A DNA stretch of 64,000 nt. Origin: Vibrio sinaloensis DSM 21326 (GTDB lineage Bacteria; Pseudomonadota; Gammaproteobacteria; Enterobacterales; Vibrionaceae). The notes under the pieces were generated by a model that worked only from the letters and a program-made list of their open reading frames with translations, had not been told where the DNA came from and searched no databases. The translations under genes were made by a program, and so were the position numbers. Below, piece by piece: positions 27,006-34,601 of this stretch; the stretch's first letter is position 1; every line of letters starts with the position of its first letter. The stretch covers positions 114,291 through 178,290 of the forward strand of contig NZ_AEVT01000056.1 of NCBI RefSeq assembly GCF_000189275.1. The letters are read 5' to 3'.

Positions 27006-27563
27006 ATGAAAAAAATAGCAATTGTTGGTTTGTCTGCTCTGCTTAGCGCTTGTGTTTCCAGTGACTATGTTACTGACGTCAGCTCTGAAAGCTACCGAGA
27101 AGACTACAAAATGGCCAAAGTTGAACAACCCGTAGTCTCTCAACAAAAAGTCTCTGAAATGATTACAGAAGACAATGTTGAAGCGAATGTTGTCAAAATG
27201 ACTCCGGCCACTAAGCAACCTAAAGCGAAACCTGCGGTTGCTATCACGCCTCCGAGTGCAAAACAGAAAGCAATGAACTCTCGCTATGGTTTCACGATTC
27301 AAGTTGTCGCTGTTGGTTCTCAAACAAAAGTGGATCAATTTGCACGCAAGTTACCACGTGGCGAGCAACCAATTTGGGAAAACTACAAACTGGTTAACGG
27401 AACGAAGTGGTACACGGTCCTTTATGGTGATTACGCCACTCGAACCGATGCGAAACAAGCTATTTCTGAGCTTCCGGCTGAGTTCCAGTCTCTGAAACCA
27501 TTCGTGAAAAGCATTGACTCCATTAAAAACTCTGAGTATCCAACACTCAACAAGTTAAACTAA
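27006..27563 (+). CDS. SPOR-domain lipoprotein
   Basis: A 185-residue protein with lipoprotein signal MKKIAIVGLSALLSAC (cleavage before Cys16), a lysine/alanine/proline-rich linker, and a C-terminal SPOR domain (YGFTIQVVAVGSQTKVDQFAR, WYTVLYGDYATRTDAKQAI). SPOR domains bind peptidoglycan stripped of stem peptides, often at the septum. It precedes ddl by about 150 bases with a terminator between, so cell-wall themes cluster without sharing a transcript. Confidence 0.8.
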   Translation: MKKIAIVGLSALLSACVSSDYVTDVSSESYREDYKMAKVEQPVVSQQKVSEMITEDNVEANVVKMTPATKQPKAKPAVAITPPSAKQKAMNSRYGFTIQVVAVGSQTKVDQFARKLPRGEQPIWENYKLVNGTKWYTVLYGDYATRTDAKQAISELPAEFQSLKPFVKSIDSIKNSEYPTLNKLN

Positions 27564-27570
27564 TGAATAG

Positions 27571-27593
27571 AAGGGGCCCACAGCCCCTTTTTT
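27571..27593 (+). terminator. Terminator after the SPOR lipoprotein gene
   Basis: AAGGGGC pairs with GCCCCTT over a five-base loop, followed by T. Confidence 0.85.
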
Positions 27594-27714
27594 ATGACCA
27601 AATCTTGTCCAATCGGACACAATCCTGATACAGCATACGGGAATTCCGTGTATATTCATTAGGATTTGTTTATCATCAACCAATACTTCTGTTGTATCAC
27701 GGAAAGATCCTTTA

Positions 27715-28707
27715 ATGACTAATACGACAATACTCCTAATTTGTGGTGGCGGCTCATCCGAGCATGAAGTGTCACTACTTTCAGCCAATTTCATTCAGTC
27801 GCAGCTTGAGCTTAATCCTAATTTCAATGTTGTCCGCGTTGAAATGAAATCAGATGGTTGGTACACCGCTGATGGAACATTAGCCTATTTAGATACCAAC
27901 TCTGGAACGCTAAATACCGATAACGCATCCATCAAACTAGACTTTGTCGTCCCTTGTATTCACGGCTACCCAGGGGAAACTGGTGACATTCAGTCAATGC
28001 TCGAGCTCTCTGCCATTCCATACTTAGGCTGTGGCCCAGAGGCAAGTACCAACAGTTTCAATAAAATTACGTCTAAGCTATGGTACGACGCGCTAGGTAT
28101 TCCAAATACTCCTTATGTATTTTTGTCTTCCAATGATGCGCAAGCACTGGACGCGGCAGAGAAAGCTTTTGAGAAGTGGGGAGCAATATTTGTCAAGGCT
28201 GCAAGACAAGGCTCATCTGTAGGGTGTTACAAGGTAACAAACGTATCCGACATCCAACAGGCTCTTGATGATGCTTTTAGTTACTCAGACCAAGTTCTTA
28301 TTGAACAAGCGGTCAAACCAAGAGAACTGGAAGTCGCGGCGTACGAATTTGAAGGTAAGCTGTATGTTTCTAAACCAGGAGAAATTAAAGCGCCAGAAGA
28401 TGCGTTTTACACATATGAAGAGAAGTACAGTTCAAGTAGTCATTCAACGACAGACGTTGAGGCGACCAATTTGACCGAAGCTCAGTTAGAAACCATTCGC
28501 GTAAGCTCGGAGAAAGTCTTCACGCAAATGAAGCTTCGTCACCTGTCGCGAATCGACTTTTTCTTAACACCGGAAGGCGATATCTATCTAAACGAAGTCA
28601 ATACCTTCCCGGGCATGACTCCAATTTCGATGTTCCCTAAAATGTTAGAGCACAATGGACATAGCTTTTCAGAATTCTTAGCAGATTGCGTTCGTCGCTC
28701 AATCTAA
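27715..28707 (+). CDS. ddl: D-alanine--D-alanine ligase
   Basis: A 330-residue ATP-grasp ligase. It shows CGGGSSEHEVSLLSA at the N-terminus, FVVPCIHGYPGETGDIQSML, FVKAARQGSSVGCYKV, KPRELEVAAYEF, LSRIDFFLTPEGDIYLNEVNTFPGMT and the C-terminal SMFPKM. It joins two D-Ala residues for peptidoglycan precursors in the cytoplasm. Two Ddl types exist; the HGYPGETGD motif looks like the DdlA-like branch. The 3' end overlaps the convergent tyrosine recombinase gene by four bases, leaving no room for a terminator. Confidence 0.9.
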   Translation: MTNTTILLICGGGSSEHEVSLLSANFIQSQLELNPNFNVVRVEMKSDGWYTADGTLAYLDTNSGTLNTDNASIKLDFVVPCIHGYPGETGDIQSMLELSAIPYLGCGPEASTNSFNKITSKLWYDALGIPNTPYVFLSSNDAQALDAAEKAFEKWGAIFVKAARQGSSVGCYKVTNVSDIQQALDDAFSYSDQVLIEQAVKPRELEVAAYEFEGKLYVSKPGEIKAPEDAFYTYEEKYSSSSHSTTDVEATNLTEAQLETIRVSSEKVFTQMKLRHLSRIDFFLTPEGDIYLNEVNTFPGMTPISMFPKMLEHNGHSFSEFLADCVRRSI

Positions 28708-29657
28708 CTAATGGGCTTAAACCGTTTAAATACCATTCTCTCAGTGTCTGCCATCGCTTTGTTACCTATATATTGATAAGGCATGGCAGCACTTAACCAG
28801 CGACCTCTTTGCTGGATATCTCTCACTTTAACTCCTGCTTTTGCGAGCTCCTTCGCAGCACCAACTCTAAGAGACTGGCCGGAAAACTTAACTGGTAAAT
28901 CTAATACGTCGCTTGCATAACGTAACGCGCGATAGATGGAAGAATCATCGAGCCGATTTTCGCTAATATTCCCGTGCTTATCGATCGCGGAGAATAACCA
29001 ACTCGTGGCAGTTCTTACAGCCAACCATTTAGACAAGCAACTTTGAGCTTGTGAGGATAGGGCAATCGACTGTTCTCCTATATTAAGGAAAACAACATCG
29101 TTCCTTTCGTCTAAATCAGAAATAGTCAAATCCCGCAATTCTGATCGCTTAAGCATGCCTTCGAACATTAGGTGGTACATAGCAAGGTTACGAATATCTC
29201 TAGAATGTTTAGAACCCGTAAGCAAATTCGTTAGTTCGTCTAGATGTTCGCGGGCAAACGCAACCGTCGCGTTAGCATCGCCTTTTTTGTCTAGCCTTAG
29301 TTTCGCGACGGCAAGTTTTACGCCTGATGAGGCTGTTGGATCTGGCAATCTAAGAATGCGATGAAACAAAGAGATAGTGACCACGTAACGCTTCACTGTA
29401 GAATATTTGCGCTGCGCTGCTTCCTTTTCAATAAACAAACGCACGGCCGTAGAAGAAGCGGGTAGCGGTGAAACACTTTTGCTTTTACAAAAGTCGATAA
29501 ATAGATTCCAATCCTTTGTCATCGCAAGTAATGAGTTACGAGCATATTGATTGGCCGTCAGAAAGTTGACTTGCTCTAAAGTCGCGTTGTTAGCAAATTG
29601 ATTAATCAGTTGTTTTTTTTCCGTTTCACAACTGACTTCACGTATTTTTTTTCGCAT
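28704..29657 (-). CDS. Tyrosine recombinase (site-specific integrase)
   Basis: A 317-residue recombinase with an N-terminal SAM-like core-binding domain and a C-terminal catalytic domain. Visible catalytic positions are Arg171 (MLKRSEL), Arg264 in GQSLRVGAA, Trp287 in RGRWLSAAMP and a tyrosine nucleophile, probably Tyr296 (MPYQYIG). The usual His of HxxR is Gln261 here. The MP..Y and GRW pattern places it with a chromosomal integrase subgroup rather than XerC/XerD. It lies 950 bases from the dif site, and there are no phage or cargo genes around it. Its stop overlaps ddl. Confidence 0.85.
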   Translation of the reverse strand: MRKKIREVSCETEKKQLINQFANNATLEQVNFLTANQYARNSLLAMTKDWNLFIDFCKSKSVSPLPASSTAVRLFIEKEAAQRKYSTVKRYVVTISLFHRILRLPDPTASSGVKLAVAKLRLDKKGDANATVAFAREHLDELTNLLTGSKHSRDIRNLAMYHLMFEGMLKRSELRDLTISDLDERNDVVFLNIGEQSIALSSQAQSCLSKWLAVRTATSWLFSAIDKHGNISENRLDDSSIYRALRYASDVLDLPVKFSGQSLRVGAAKELAKAGVKVRDIQQRGRWLSAAMPYQYIGNKAMADTERMVFKRFKPIS

Positions 29658-29755
29658 TCTGAGGCACTATAACCATGAAAATTCAGATAAATATACTTGA
29701 TAATGAAAGATATACAATTATTATTAAATTAATCCAATAAGATGAAAAGATAACT

Positions 29756-30134
29756 ATGGCTGCTGCGACTTATCGAGGGTTTACCCTCAAAACGGCTGGA
29801 ACTTCGACAGATGTTTGGCAAGTTCAAATAAAGAAACACGTACTGTCTGGGAATATGGCAGCTGTAAAGAAGAGCATCGATTGGTTCTGTGATACCGCGA
29901 CAATCATCGATCCTAAAGAGTTCAGTTCGCTTGAGGCAAAAAAGGCTTCGGAAGGCAAACCCGCTCAAGAAAACTTTAACGGCTATACTATTAAAAACGA
30001 CACTGGCGACGTAAACGGATGGTACTGTTTTTTCTAACGGACGCCTAATTAAAGGCGGTAAACTTGCTATTCAGAAGCATATAGAGGCATACTTGCTCGC
30101 TAAGCAAAAAGCTGAACAGCAACAGAAGAAGTAA
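29756..30134 (+). pseudogene. DUF3319 family gene, frameshifted at a T6 run
   Basis: The first frame reads MAAATYRGFTLKTAGTSTDV to NGWYCFF and stops at 30036. With one T fewer in the run of six at 30018-30023, the frame continues as WYCFSNGRLIKGGKLAIQKH and ends at 30134 with a lysine/glutamine tail, just before yciH. The rejoined product of about 125 residues looks like a complete DUF3319 protein with two repeats of a similar motif (YRGFTLKT and FNGYTIKN, each a dsDNA-independent small beta fold by appearance). Either an assembly or sequencing indel, or a genuine inactivating insertion. Confidence 0.7.
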
Positions 30135-30140
30135 AACGTA

Positions 30141-30452
30141 ATGACTCTTGTATATTCTACAGACGTAGGTCGAATCAAACCTGAAGAAGAACAAGTCGAA
30201 CGCCCTAAAGGTGACGGCATTGTTCGCATCCAACGCCAGACTAAAGGCCGTAAAGGCAAAGGTGTAAGTATCGTTACTGGCCTCGACCTGGACGACGCGC
30301 CACTTAAGTTAATCGCAGCAGAGCTAAAGAAAGTGTGTGGGTGCGGTGGTTCAGTTAAAGACGGAACGATCGAAATTCAAGGTGACGCGAGAGACAAAAT
30401 CAAAGCGCACTTAGAGAAAAAAGGATTCACAGTAAAACTCGCCGGAGGCTAA
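30141..30452 (+). CDS. yciH: SUI1/eIF1-family translation factor YciH
   Basis: A 103-residue protein of the YciH (SUI1) family: VYSTDVGRIKP at the start, then GIVRIQRQTKGRKGKGVSIV, LKLIAAELKKVCGCGGSVKDG and IEIQGDARDKIKAHLEKKGF. Eukaryotic eIF1 relatives monitor start-codon choice; bacterial YciH has been linked to initiation fidelity and stress repression. The start is six bases after the end of the restored DUF3319 frame, so the two were probably one operon. A terminator lies 110 bases downstream, just before dif. Confidence 0.9.
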   Translation: MTLVYSTDVGRIKPEEEQVERPKGDGIVRIQRQTKGRKGKGVSIVTGLDLDDAPLKLIAAELKKVCGCGGSVKDGTIEIQGDARDKIKAHLEKKGFTVKLAGG

Positions 30453-30560
30453 ACCTAATCGCAGCTTTGTTAATCTCTGATTATCAAACTGACTATTAGG
30501 TATTTTATGGTAAATCAAGTTATGGTTAATACCGCGCGAATCACCATTAATAACTGTTGA

Positions 30561-30594
30561 AGAAGGATAGAACACCGAGTTGCTCTATCTTTTG
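30561..30594 (+). terminator. Terminator downstream of yciH
   Basis: AAGGATAGA pairs with TCTATCTTT (one G-T pair) around a 12-base loop, followed by TTTT. It ends ten bases before dif. Confidence 0.65.
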
Positions 30595-30603
30595 TCATAA
30601 CCC

Positions 30604-30631
30604 ATTTAACATAACGTACATAATGCGCACT
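30604..30631 (-). other. dif: dif site for XerC/XerD chromosome dimer resolution
   Basis: Read on the minus strand, the XerC arm is AGTGCGCATTA, the six-base spacer TGTACG, and the XerD arm TTATGTTAAAT. The XerD arm is identical to that of E. coli dif, and the XerC arm differs at two of eleven positions, as remembered. The spacing is exactly 11-6-11. The gene context matches V. cholerae chromosome II near its terminus (vxr operon and yciH), so this is most likely dif2. It marks where sister chromosomes are resolved at the septum. Confidence 0.92.
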
Positions 30632-30928
30632 GGACTTGTAGGCACAATTTAGTAATGTTCGTTACGATCTAGCTAAAGTTTCTCCGTATCGGCGTTAACC
30701 ACTTCGCGTTGTATGTGGCTGTCGAATATAGCCATGGATTACTTCTATTAAATTTCCCCACGCGTACTTAACGACATGTTAAAAGTCGTCTATAGCTAGT
30801 TACACGAATGAAATGCGTGTGATCTTCATATGGCACGAACATTAAGCCCCAACATGATGAACTACGACTAGCCATGAAAAATTTTCCGACTACCTTGCTT
30901 ACCGTGCTTTTGGGGTTTCGCCACGACT

Positions 30929-30957
30929 TAAATAGACGAGCTCCCAACGCATGTCAA
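30929..30957 (-). promoter_or_regulatory. Possible sigma-70 promoter reading toward dif
   Basis: On the minus strand TTGACA is followed after exactly 17 bases by TATTTA. The -35 is perfect, the -10 weak. It would transcribe the unexplained interval toward dif. Confidence 0.25.
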
Positions 30958-31579
30958 TCTAACAAATGCGCGCCTTTTCTCGCGACCAGCCCGGGGGTCG
31001 GCTTCTTTGCTGTGATTCAACATCTTTCTATTGTGACGTGGTAACTTAAAAGACTCGCACCTCGCGATTGGCTATTTGTCATAAATCGATCAGTTTATTG
31101 GCTACAGCTTCGAACAACGTGACCCAAGTCTAAAAGCCAACTCATTTCCCATTCACTCTCGTTTCTTCGGTGACATGATCACACTACAGAACAAATAACT
31201 ACGTGATAGTAAGCACTTGCAGACCGGACTTACGAATCTGTAATTTAATTACAACACCAAGATTCGAGATCACACGCGCAGCATAAAACACCACTGTAAG
31301 TCATTGTATTTACGGGAGGTCATAAAGAACAAACTCCCGATCAACTCGACTTTCAAAACGGTTACAAATGTAATTGGCAGAGGTGTTCGATGTGTTTCTT
31401 AATCGATGATGTGTTGATGATTTACGGAGACACAAATGTTAGTGGTTATAGTGCGCCATAGTTTAAGTTACAACGTGACGCGCAGGAGAGATGCTTCTAT
31501 TGGTTAACGTAAGAGAGGATTTAGGAATTGATAAAAGAGAGGATGAGCGCCCTAGCCTATGCTAAGACGCGTTAAGATC

Positions 31580-31738
31580 TTACTTGCTATCAGCGTCCGC
31601 TTTCGCTTGTTGGCGAATGTTGTCCGCGACAATCTTAATGGCTTGAGCAGTGCTGATACCTTCTGCCATTAGCTTTTGAATCTCTTCAACAGCTTTTTGT
31701 TGTTCTTCATGGGAAAGAGGTGGTAAATCATCAAACAT
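31580..31738 (-). CDS. vxrE: YoaH/UPF0181 family small protein, last gene of the vxr operon
   Basis: A 52-residue protein, [20 protein letters not shown] onward, with [14 protein letters not shown], the UPF0181 (YoaH) pattern; E. coli YoaH begins similarly (LPSLTHEQQQKAVERIQ). It is helical and soluble; function unknown. It follows the TraF_2 gene in the same orientation, giving the order expected for vxrABCDE in V. cholerae. Its ribosome binding site GGAG (31747-31750) is in the 3' arm of a terminator hairpin whose T tract runs straight into the ATG. Confidence 0.85.
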   Translation of the reverse strand: MFDDLPPLSHEEQQKAVEEIQKLMAEGISTAQAIKIVADNIRQQAKADADSK

Positions 31739-31767
31739 AAAAAAGGCTCCGTACTTTCGTAGGAGCC
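31739..31767 (-). terminator. Terminator/attenuator hairpin overlapping the vxrE ribosome binding site
   Basis: On the minus strand GGCTCC-TAC, tetraloop GAAA, GTA, a bulged C and GGAGCC form a strong stem followed by TTTTTT and immediately by ATG. The GGAG of the second arm is the only Shine-Dalgarno for vxrE, eight bases from its start. Confidence 0.85.
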
Positions 31768-31803
31768 GACTATATTATGCTTTGTTCGCTAAAGCTAGCA
31801 GTC

Positions 31804-33009
31804 TTAGTAACTCGTCAGGAAGTTAACGTAAGCACCCATGGAATTTTCGTTAGTGTAGCTCGCACCAATATCAAGTTGGAACAGGTTGAGTGGTGAAATT
31901 CCAATACCCGCTGTAATGGTATCATCTTGATTTTCATAGGCGAGATTACGCTTCCACCCTGCTCTCAGTTTGAGCTGACGCAGGATATCAATCTCACCAC
32001 CTACGCGTAACATTTGCGTATTGTCATCGAAATTAGTGTATCGCTCTTCTTCATTGAGGTCGTAATCGACGCTTAATGTGGCGTAATCAGCAACTAGACC
32101 TGCGCCAACAGTGTAGAGTGGACGCATTTGGTATGAGTATGAAATCGGTGCAAACGTTCGGGACTGAGTACCGTCGATGGTCGATGTCACCGTCTGCCCA
32201 GCTATTTCATCTGTCTCGATGTCTCGTTTCATTAAGTTCGTTGCGCTAATACCGACACGGAATGGTCCTCTAAACCATACAAAGCCAGCATCCATATTAA
32301 ACATGGTTTCACCGGTTCCATTATCACGAACTTTAGTAATATCGTAATCATCAAGGTTAGCGGTATAGACAAATGTATAGATTCTCTGCAGCTTAGGCGT
32401 TATACCAAAGGCAATATGCTGACCAAGGAAAGTTTGATATTTAGCGAGAGAGATCCCCACTTCTGTAACGCCGACACTCACGGCATTTACTGCGCTGAGT
32501 TCCGCATTAATCGCATCATTTAATGCTGGAGTCGCCGAATTGGCACCATCCCAGATATCCGTTTGAGCAAATGATTCTGCGTATGCTTTGCCGAACACGT
32601 TTGCTGCCACAAATCGATTAGGGATTGCGAAGGCAACCACACCGCCAAGTTCTAGTTTGGCAATATCACCCGTAAGATCATCGAGAACACCACCAACTTG
32701 AGAAACATTAGAAAGATCGCCTCCAGAGATCTCTGCGATCAAATCCGCAGCATCTTCTAGATCAGAGACCATGTTGTGCTCATCGCTGTAAGATAAACCG
32801 ATACTAGGCGTGATCATTCCAACGTCGTCATTACGTCGATAAATAGCAGTTAACGCCGGATTGTAGAAAGGTGCAGTTAGAAAGTTAGCTGACACGACTC
32901 CCACACCACCCATTGCATCACCTCGAGCTTCAATTGCGTAATTAGCAGCAGAAACGGAAGTCGTACAAAGTGCGATAGAAAGTGGTAAGTACTTGATTGA
33001 ATTTTTCAT
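31804..33009 (-). CDS. vxrD: TraF_2-type outer-membrane beta-barrel protein of the vxr operon
   Basis: A 401-residue exported protein. The signal peptide is MKNSIKYLPLSIALCTTSVSAA, followed by ARGDAMGGVGVVSANFLTAPFYNPAL, the opening of proteins labelled 'conjugal transfer protein TraF' (PF13729), a FadL-like barrel family unrelated to the thioredoxin-like TraF of F plasmids. Alternating strand patterns continue to the aromatic C-terminus GAYVNFLTSY. No conjugation genes are present, so the transfer name is misleading. It follows the DUF2861 gene after 60 bases, and precedes the vxrE hairpin. Confidence 0.75.
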   Translation of the reverse strand: MKNSIKYLPLSIALCTTSVSAANYAIEARGDAMGGVGVVSANFLTAPFYNPALTAIYRRNDDVGMITPSIGLSYSDEHNMVSDLEDAADLIAEISGGDLSNVSQVGGVLDDLTGDIAKLELGGVVAFAIPNRFVAANVFGKAYAESFAQTDIWDGANSATPALNDAINAELSAVNAVSVGVTEVGISLAKYQTFLGQHIAFGITPKLQRIYTFVYTANLDDYDITKVRDNGTGETMFNMDAGFVWFRGPFRVGISATNLMKRDIETDEIAGQTVTSTIDGTQSRTFAPISYSYQMRPLYTVGAGLVADYATLSVDYDLNEEERYTNFDDNTQMLRVGGEIDILRQLKLRAGWKRNLAYENQDDTITAGIGISPLNLFQLDIGASYTNENSMGAYVNFLTSY

Positions 33010-33069
33010 GTCGATATAAACGCTTTGATTCCCTTGAGCTTATATCGACATATTGTGGTGCAACTTTAA

Positions 33070-33942
33070 CTATTCCTCTAGTGAAACATCATATGTTTTA
33101 CTGATTATTTGGGACTGCTCTACAATTATTGGGCCTTGCCAGCGAGAATGATTGACCGATACCGCAAGCACGTAGCGACCTGGCTCGACGACATTGGCGT
33201 CTAAGCTGTTTGGATAATCCGACTCATAACTCGCGTTCCACACGCGATTGTATTTACCATCAATAAAATCGTACAGTGCCGTTTCTAGCTTAGGCAGTGG
33301 GCAATGTGGATTAAGTAGCGCATTTTTTTCCACCTTCCACTGGTCCTTAGATTGCCAACGCACGCTCACCTTAGCCTTTGGCTCACCGAGTACCAGCCAT
33401 GAGCTCCAAGAAGTTTGGTCAACTGCCGTCACATCAATACGGTACAACCCCATCTTCATTTTACTGTTAAGGTTATATCGCTTGGAATATTTGGTGACAC
33501 TGTCACTCATCTCAGTTTGACTAAACGAGTTATCGGTAGATAGTGTTTTACTGACCCACTTGCTTAAACTGATGTCTTTAATCTGTTTATTCGACTCTAC
33601 ATCTATATTAGCGCGATAGGAGTCTCTGCCAGGGCTTTGCAGATCGCTACGTCTTACCGTTACACTTTTTAGCCAATCGGGTAAAGGTTTTGTATCGAGC
33701 CCTTTACCGCAGTCAAGCTCTAGAGACTGTAAAAACAACTCATTTAGATGTGGGATTAGCGTATGATTTTTTTCTAATTGCCACACTTCCACTAACGATG
33801 AAAACATGGCTGGTAAATCATCGTTGAGCAAGTGTTTGTGTGCCTGGGTTAAAGGCGTGTTGCTTTCAAACCAAGGCGCTTCTTTGGAGTGGCTGGGCGC
33901 GCTAATGGCAAGCGCGCCAATAATCGGCAGGAGTCTAAGCAT
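33070..33942 (-). CDS. vxrC: DUF2861 family exported protein of the vxr operon
   Basis: A 290-residue periplasmic protein with a signal peptide (MLRLLPIIGALAISAPSHS) and a predicted beta-rich body (GLYRIDVTAVDQTSWSSWLV, PGRYVLAVSVNHSRWQGPI). It matches the Vibrio-restricted DUF2861 family. The start codon overlaps the stop of the response regulator gene by one base. The position after a histidine kinase/response regulator pair fits vxrC. Its role is not known. A perfect matS site lies within it at 33494. Confidence 0.75.
   Translation of the reverse strand: MLRLLPIIGALAISAPSHSKEAPWFESNTPLTQAHKHLLNDDLPAMFSSLVEVWQLEKNHTLIPHLNELFLQSLELDCGKGLDTKPLPDWLKSVTVRRSDLQSPGRDSYRANIDVESNKQIKDISLSKWVSKTLSTDNSFSQTEMSDSVTKYSKRYNLNSKMKMGLYRIDVTAVDQTSWSSWLVLGEPKAKVSVRWQSKDQWKVEKNALLNPHCPLPKLETALYDFIDGKYNRVWNASYESDYPNSLDANVVEPGRYVLAVSVNHSRWQGPIIVEQSQIISKTYDVSLEE
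33494..33506. other. matS site (MatP binding), perfect match
   Basis: GTGACACTGTCAC fits the consensus GTGACRNYGTCAC. It is inside the DUF2861 gene, 2.9 kb right of dif, and is the closest matS to dif. Confidence 0.75.
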
Positions 33943-34601
33943 TAGGCTTTCATTTTATAACCAACGCCGCGTAGAGTTTCGATTTCTAACCCTGGCAGTT
34001 TCTGGCGTAGTTGAAGAACGTGAGTATCAACAGTACGCGTGGTTGGAAAGTGATTGTAACCCCAAACATGATCTAGAAGTTCGTCACGAGTAAACACGCG
34101 ACCTAAGTTACTGGCTAAAAACAACAATAGGTCAAACTCAGTACGAGTCAGAGTGATTGACTCTTCTTTGTAAAACACTTCACGTGTCGCTTTATCAATC
34201 AGTAGATGCTCTGTTTTTACTTTAGTATCATCTTGCGCATCACCCTCTGGAGCGCGAAGCTGCGCACGAATACGCGCAAACAGTTCTGCTTCTGCAAATG
34301 GTTTAGTTAAGTAGTCATTTGCGCCTGCATCTAAACCTGTAACTTTGTCTTTTACCGTAACTAACGCTGTAAGCAAAATGACAGGAACATCTTTGATCAA
34401 TTTCCATTCTGGCAAATGTTGAACAGAGTCACCATCTGGCAATTGTCGATCAAGGATCACGAGATCCGCTTTATCCCAGTACTGAGCAACATCCGCGATG
34501 GTTTCGGAGTGAAAGCACTCATATCCCGCTTGTTCTAGGCTTACTAAAAGGCCATCAGCTAAGTTTTTATCGTCTTCAACGAGAAGCAGTGTCTGTTTCA
34601 C
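33942..34601 (-). CDS. vxrB: OmpR-family response regulator VxrB/WigR-like
   Basis: A 219-residue regulator. The receiver has the acidic pair in LLVEDDKN, the phosphoacceptor Asp in LVILDRQLPDG, and Lys in DYLTKPFAEAE. The DNA-binding winged helix has LTRTEFDLLLFLASN and TRTVDTHVLQLRQKL. The open frame begins further upstream inside the kinase gene, but the GTG at 34601 (GGAG eight bases before) gives the correct N-terminus, KQTLLLVEDD. It overlaps the kinase 3' end by 26 bases. In V. cholerae the VxrAB (WigKR) system answers cell-wall damage and controls wall synthesis, type VI secretion and biofilm. Confidence 0.8.
   Translation of the reverse strand: MKQTLLLVEDDKNLADGLLVSLEQAGYECFHSETIADVAQYWDKADLVILDRQLPDGDSVQHLPEWKLIKDVPVILLTALVTVKDKVTGLDAGANDYLTKPFAEAELFARIRAQLRAPEGDAQDDTKVKTEHLLIDKATREVFYKEESITLTRTEFDLLLFLASNLGRVFTRDELLDHVWGYNHFPTTRTVDTHVLQLRQKLPGLEIETLRGVGYKMKA

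Larger units (their letters stand above)
30453..31579. other. 1.1-kb interval without a convincing gene, containing dif
   Basis: No reading frame of meaningful length exists on either strand. Recognisable elements are the yciH terminator (30561-30594) and dif (30604-30631). The remaining 950 bases hold scattered hairpins: TGGCT/AGCCA at 30716-30734, ACACG/CGTGT at 30802-30820, CGGGAG/CTCCCG at 31313-31339. There is also a possible minus-strand promoter at 30929-30957, a 23-codon ORF at 31436-31507 with GGAG before it, and four AGGA motifs at 31484-31543. I see no repeats or remnants of known genes. Confidence 0.8.

Noticed and set aside
27059..29390. Further matS-like words (GTGACTATGTTAC, GTGACCACGTAAC)
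   Set aside because: Two mismatches each; expected by chance in a window of this size.
1..30600. KOPS (GGGNAGGG) polarity toward dif
   Set aside because: I found no clear example by eye on either side; a computed scan would be needed, so no claim is made.
31035..31187. Two matS-like sequences (GTGACGTGGTAAC and GTGACATGATCAC)
   Set aside because: Each has two mismatches at conserved positions, whereas the reported sites have none or one.
31450..31474. A second dif-like sequence (AGTGCGCCATA followed by unrelated bases)
   Set aside because: Only the XerC-like arm agrees (9 of 11); the spacer and XerD arm do not match, so it is not a credible recombination site or remnant attachment site.
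31804..33009. Conjugation system suggested by the TraF-type name
   Set aside because: No other transfer genes are present, and the protein is a beta-barrel of the PF13729 type within the vxr operon.
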